From positions 124,001 through 188,000 of the forward strand of contig JADDMT010000048.1 of NCBI GenBank assembly GCA_021401465.1: 64,000 nt of DNA, written 5' to 3'. The DNA is from Teratosphaeria epicoccoides. Taxonomy: Eukaryota > Ascomycota > Dothideomycetes > Mycosphaerellales > Teratosphaeriaceae. The translations under genes and the position numbers were made by a program. Below are positions 61,451 through 64,000 of the stretch, piece after piece (positions within the stretch are counted from its first letter, which is position 1; the number at the start of each line of letters is the position of its first letter). Below the pieces are notes generated by a model that saw nothing but the letters and a program-made list of their open reading frames with translations, was not told where the DNA came from and did not search any database.

Positions 61451-64000
61451 ATGCAGCCCTCGAGAGCCCCCAGCATAAAGGAGTTGTTGGTATGGGGCGT
61501 CCTGTTTCCTGCCTTTGTGTCGGGCTCTGGTCTGCAGCACCAAGATGCCCACTATCCTTCCAAATCCGACCATAGGGACAATCTGTCAGTGGGCCAACAG
61601 CGCTACCATACCCCAGGCTCGTTACAGACGCCGCTGAGCGGCCAACGAGACCCGTTCGACAGACACGCCAACAGCAAGGATGACCGCTCCCGGTCACCCT
61701 CACGATCCCGTGCAAGCCGCGCAGACGAGCGCGCCATTGCCACGTTCGCGGCCTCCGGCGAGAAATCGGGGGTGCGGGCGTTCCCTCCAGCTCTCACCAG
61801 CTCGGCGCCGTTGAGTACGGCCGGGCTCCTTACGCGACGCGATCAGCCGGCGCGGTCTTTGGAGGATTGGCAAGTGGAGGACATCGTCCTCTTGGCGACT
61901 GTCGACGGACAGCTGCATGCAGTGGATAGGAAGAATGCGGCCACGAAGTGGACCGTCATGGTGGACAAGCCAATGGTGGACATTCAGTACCGTTGGCGGA
62001 ATAGAAGTGAGGAGGAGGCGTATGAATATGATGAGACTGGGCGGCGAGATCAGATTTGGGTGGTGGAGCCGAGTCAGGATGGTGCCATATACATCTACAA
62101 TCCGAGGTTGGGGCACGACCTGAAACGGCTGCCTGCGACCGTGAAGAGTCTGTTTGAGCAGGCACCGTATGCCTTTGGCGGCCACATCTATACCGGAGAG
62201 AAGAAAACGGTGCTCTACACTATTGACGCTGCTAGTGGCAAGGTCTTGCGAGAGTTCAGCTCGTCCGGTGCCATGTCTAAAGAAGCCAGTTGCAAGCGTG
62301 TTAACCCTTTGGAGACGCTCGAAGATGAAGAGTGCGAGCCCATTCGGACTATTACTATTGGCAGGACCGAGTACACTATCGGCGTTCAAGACGGCAACAG
62401 CGTCGACTCCGAGCCCCTTTGCATCATTCGCTATTTCGAATGGACGCCGAATACCTTTGACAACGACTTGCGACTTCAATACGCAGAAACCTTGGACAAG
62501 AAGTATGTCTACACGAAACATGATGGCTCTATTTACCTTGGTCGTGCTGGTGGCGACATTAAGGACTTCGGGCTTGTCAACAAGAAGCTCGAAGCTCCTG
62601 TGGCTAGAGCTTTCGATGTGGTCAGACCTGTCGATCAAGGACAGAGCGGTGCAGCCCTGGTTGTGCTGCCGCAACCTGTCGATCGATCAGCGAATGCGTT
62701 GAACGACCTTGAAGATGACCGACCGGAAAGCGTATATGTGCGGTGCGACATGAACGGCAGTTGCTACGCGCTATCTGAAACAAACTATCCCCTCGCCGCC
62801 AAGAATGCACCCAAATCGCATTGGTATGAGCGCAGTACATACTATGCTCCAGCCATCAACGTCTTCGAGACCGGGCTGCTCGAAAAAGCGTTCTCTGGCG
62901 TGCACGAGCTGCACCGCCCAGACCAATCAGGACAACGCGCAATTGATGCTCCACAATACCCTGGCATCGACGCACCACCACCGAGAGAAGACGCGACACA
63001 AGAACAGGCTGTCGTATCGATCTCGCAACCAAGTACTTGGGGTGACCAGATGGTTTCGCTGAAGAGTGTGCTTATGCTGTTCCTGGTCATTGGTGCGGCA
63101 TGCGGCACGTGGTATGCCCAGGACAAGGGCATGCTCGCAAAGGCCAAAGCAGGCGCCTCCACTGAGTTTTTGCCTGCCAACATACCTGGACCGATCATCG
63201 TCCCGGAGACAAAGGCTGAGGAGCTCAAGAATGAGCAACCACCGCAGACCCCTAAACTTCGTGAGCACGAACCTGCGAAAGAAACCATCTTCCCGCATGA
63301 CTCAGCTGTCGAGGTTAGTCCAGATGCTGAGAAGGAAGACGATGATCTTGTCCGCGTTGAGACGGCCGACGCAGTTGAAGAAGCTGAAGAGAACGGCAAC
63401 TTTGACACGCCGAAACAGAAGGGTCATAAGCGTGGCAAGCGTGGTGGTCGCAAACAACGTGAGAAGGAACAGAATGCCGCCGAAGCAAAGGCGAAGCGGA
63501 AACCGAGCAATGTGCCTCAGCCCGCCGAGGTCATCACTGTCGCTGCTTCCGAAAGCGCCCAGGTTGCTGGACCATTGCAGATCAACAGTCTCATCATCCA
63601 CACGGACAAGGTCATTGGACAAGGCAGCTGCGGCACTTGTGTATTCGAGGGCTCGTTCGAGGGACGCGAAGTCGCTGTCAAGCGAATGTTGTCGCAGTAC
63701 TACGAGCTGGCTTCCCAAGAGGTCTCCTTCTTGCAACAGAGTGATGATCATCAGAACGTCGTGCGGTACTTTTGTCAGCAGAAGGACGATCACTTCCTCT
63801 ACATTGCGGTCGAGCTGTGCCAAGCCAGTCTGTTCGAGGTCTGGGATCCAGATAAGGCTCGAGCAGAGGAGCGCCAAAACCAGCTGAGAAATCTGAAGTT
63901 GGCGATTCAGCAAGACCCTCCGCGTGCGCTTAAGCAGCTGGCGGACGGCCTATACCACTTGCACAACCTGCGCATTATCCACCGTGACATCAAACCTCAA
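61451..64000 (+). CDS. IRE1: Unfolded-protein-response kinase/RNase IRE1, 3' end beyond window
   Basis: This is an ER transmembrane sensor. Its luminal domain detects unfolded proteins, and its cytosolic kinase-RNase splices the HAC1/XBP1-type mRNA. The ATG at 61451 opens a frame of 850 codons to the window edge with no stop. The signal peptide is MQPSRAPSIKELLVWGVLFP. The luminal domain begins VEDIVLLATVDGQLHAVDRK and includes SLFEQAPYAFGGHIYTGEKK and YVYTKHDGSIYLGRAGG. The membrane helix is at about 536-556 (VLMLFLVIGAACGTWYA). A basic/acidic linker (HKRGKRGGRKQREKE) follows. The kinase domain starts near 716 with IGQGSCGTCVFEGSFEGR and the VAIK-type lysine in VAVKRML. The window ends in HRDIKPQ, the catalytic loop; the rest of the kinase and the RNase lie outside. 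Confidence 0.97.
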   Translation, partial: MQPSRAPSIKELLVWGVLFPAFVSGSGLQHQDAHYPSKSDHRDNLSVGQQRYHTPGSLQTPLSGQRDPFDRHANSKDDRSRSPSRSRASRADERAIATFAASGEKSGVRAFPPALTSSAPLSTAGLLTRRDQPARSLEDWQVEDIVLLATVDGQLHAVDRKNAATKWTVMVDKPMVDIQYRWRNRSEEEAYEYDETGRRDQIWVVEPSQDGAIYIYNPRLGHDLKRLPATVKSLFEQAPYAFGGHIYTGEKKTVLYTIDAASGKVLREFSSSGAMSKEASCKRVNPLETLEDEECEPIRTITIGRTEYTIGVQDGNSVDSEPLCIIRYFEWTPNTFDNDLRLQYAETLDKKYVYTKHDGSIYLGRAGGDIKDFGLVNKKLEAPVARAFDVVRPVDQGQSGAALVVLPQPVDRSANALNDLEDDRPESVYVRCDMNGSCYALSETNYPLAAKNAPKSHWYERSTYYAPAINVFETGLLEKAFSGVHELHRPDQSGQRAIDAPQYPGIDAPPPREDATQEQAVVSISQPSTWGDQMVSLKSVLMLFLVIGAACGTWYAQDKGMLAKAKAGASTEFLPANIPGPIIVPETKAEELKNEQPPQTPKLREHEPAKETIFPHDSAVEVSPDAEKEDDDLVRVETADAVEEAEENGNFDTPKQKGHKRGKRGGRKQREKEQNAAEAKAKRKPSNVPQPAEVITVAASESAQVAGPLQINSLIIHTDKVIGQGSCGTCVFEGSFEGREVAVKRMLSQYYELASQEVSFLQQSDDHQNVVRYFCQQKDDHFLYIAVELCQASLFEVWDPDKARAEERQNQLRNLKLAIQQDPPRALKQLADGLYHLHNLRIIHRDIKPQ

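Overview
The window is nuclear DNA of a filamentous ascomycete (Pezizomycotina). The evidence is compact genes on both strands, many introns of about 50-75 nt with CTRAY branch points, and a protein set typical of these fungi (IRE1, Bet2, MCM7, a 161-residue tropomyosin, IDO, COQ10, a fungal FAD oxidase). A dothideomycete is my guess from the general look of the proteins; the sequence does not prove it. I saw no mobile element, rRNA or CRISPR, and no tRNA, although I could not scan for tRNAs rigorously.

Layout, left to right. 1-8.4 kb: 3'-truncated Ste24 protease (-), a WW/PhoD-like phosphatase (+), and a lysine-rich nucleolar-type locus (-) whose frame is broken by two TAG codons. 8.5-14.8 kb: mitochondrial bL34 (+), a coiled-coil/3'-5' exonuclease reading frame (-), and an ABM-domain monooxygenase (-). 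15.5-21.5 kb: RING finger protein (+), trans-3-hydroxyproline dehydratase (-), LSM5 with four introns (+), and an NmrA-like Rossmann protein (-). 23.5-31.6 kb: RhoGAP (-), Bet2 (+), and a zinc-finger protein (+). 32.9-40.2 kb: a multi-pass membrane protein (+), a secreted FAD oxidase (+), a GST (-), and a WD40-cyclophilin (+).

40.3-49.6 kb: a small mitochondrial-type membrane protein immediately followed in the same frame by UMP kinase (+), Rrp17 (+), tropomyosin (-), a protein with APC/C degron-like motifs (+), a GFA-domain protein (-), a Myb/SANT-like ORF (+), and indoleamine 2,3-dioxygenase (+). 50.3-56.9 kb: a tRNA m3C methyltransferase (-) divergent from COQ10 (+), a Bax-inhibitor family protein (-), and MCM7 (-). 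56.9-61.4 kb is gene-poor, with a proline/glutamate-coding minisatellite. From 61.45 kb to the window edge is the 5' part of IRE1 (+).

Most genes are unlinked housekeeping functions (ribosome and RNA: bL34m, LSM5, Rrp17, Trm140-type; replication: MCM7; secretory pathway and lipid modification: Ste24, Bet2, IRE1). There is no obvious metabolite cluster. The most interesting points are gene-structure features. They are the two in-frame TAGs at 6.6-8.4 kb, a probable spliced C-terminal extension of the RING protein, the same-frame membrane-protein/UMP-kinase pair with an 18-nt gap, several introns that appear to end in AAG, an alternative tropomyosin N terminus, an MCB palindrome upstream of MCM7, and nested CCGGCC inverted repeats upstream of IDO. 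No clearly undescribed multi-gene system was found.
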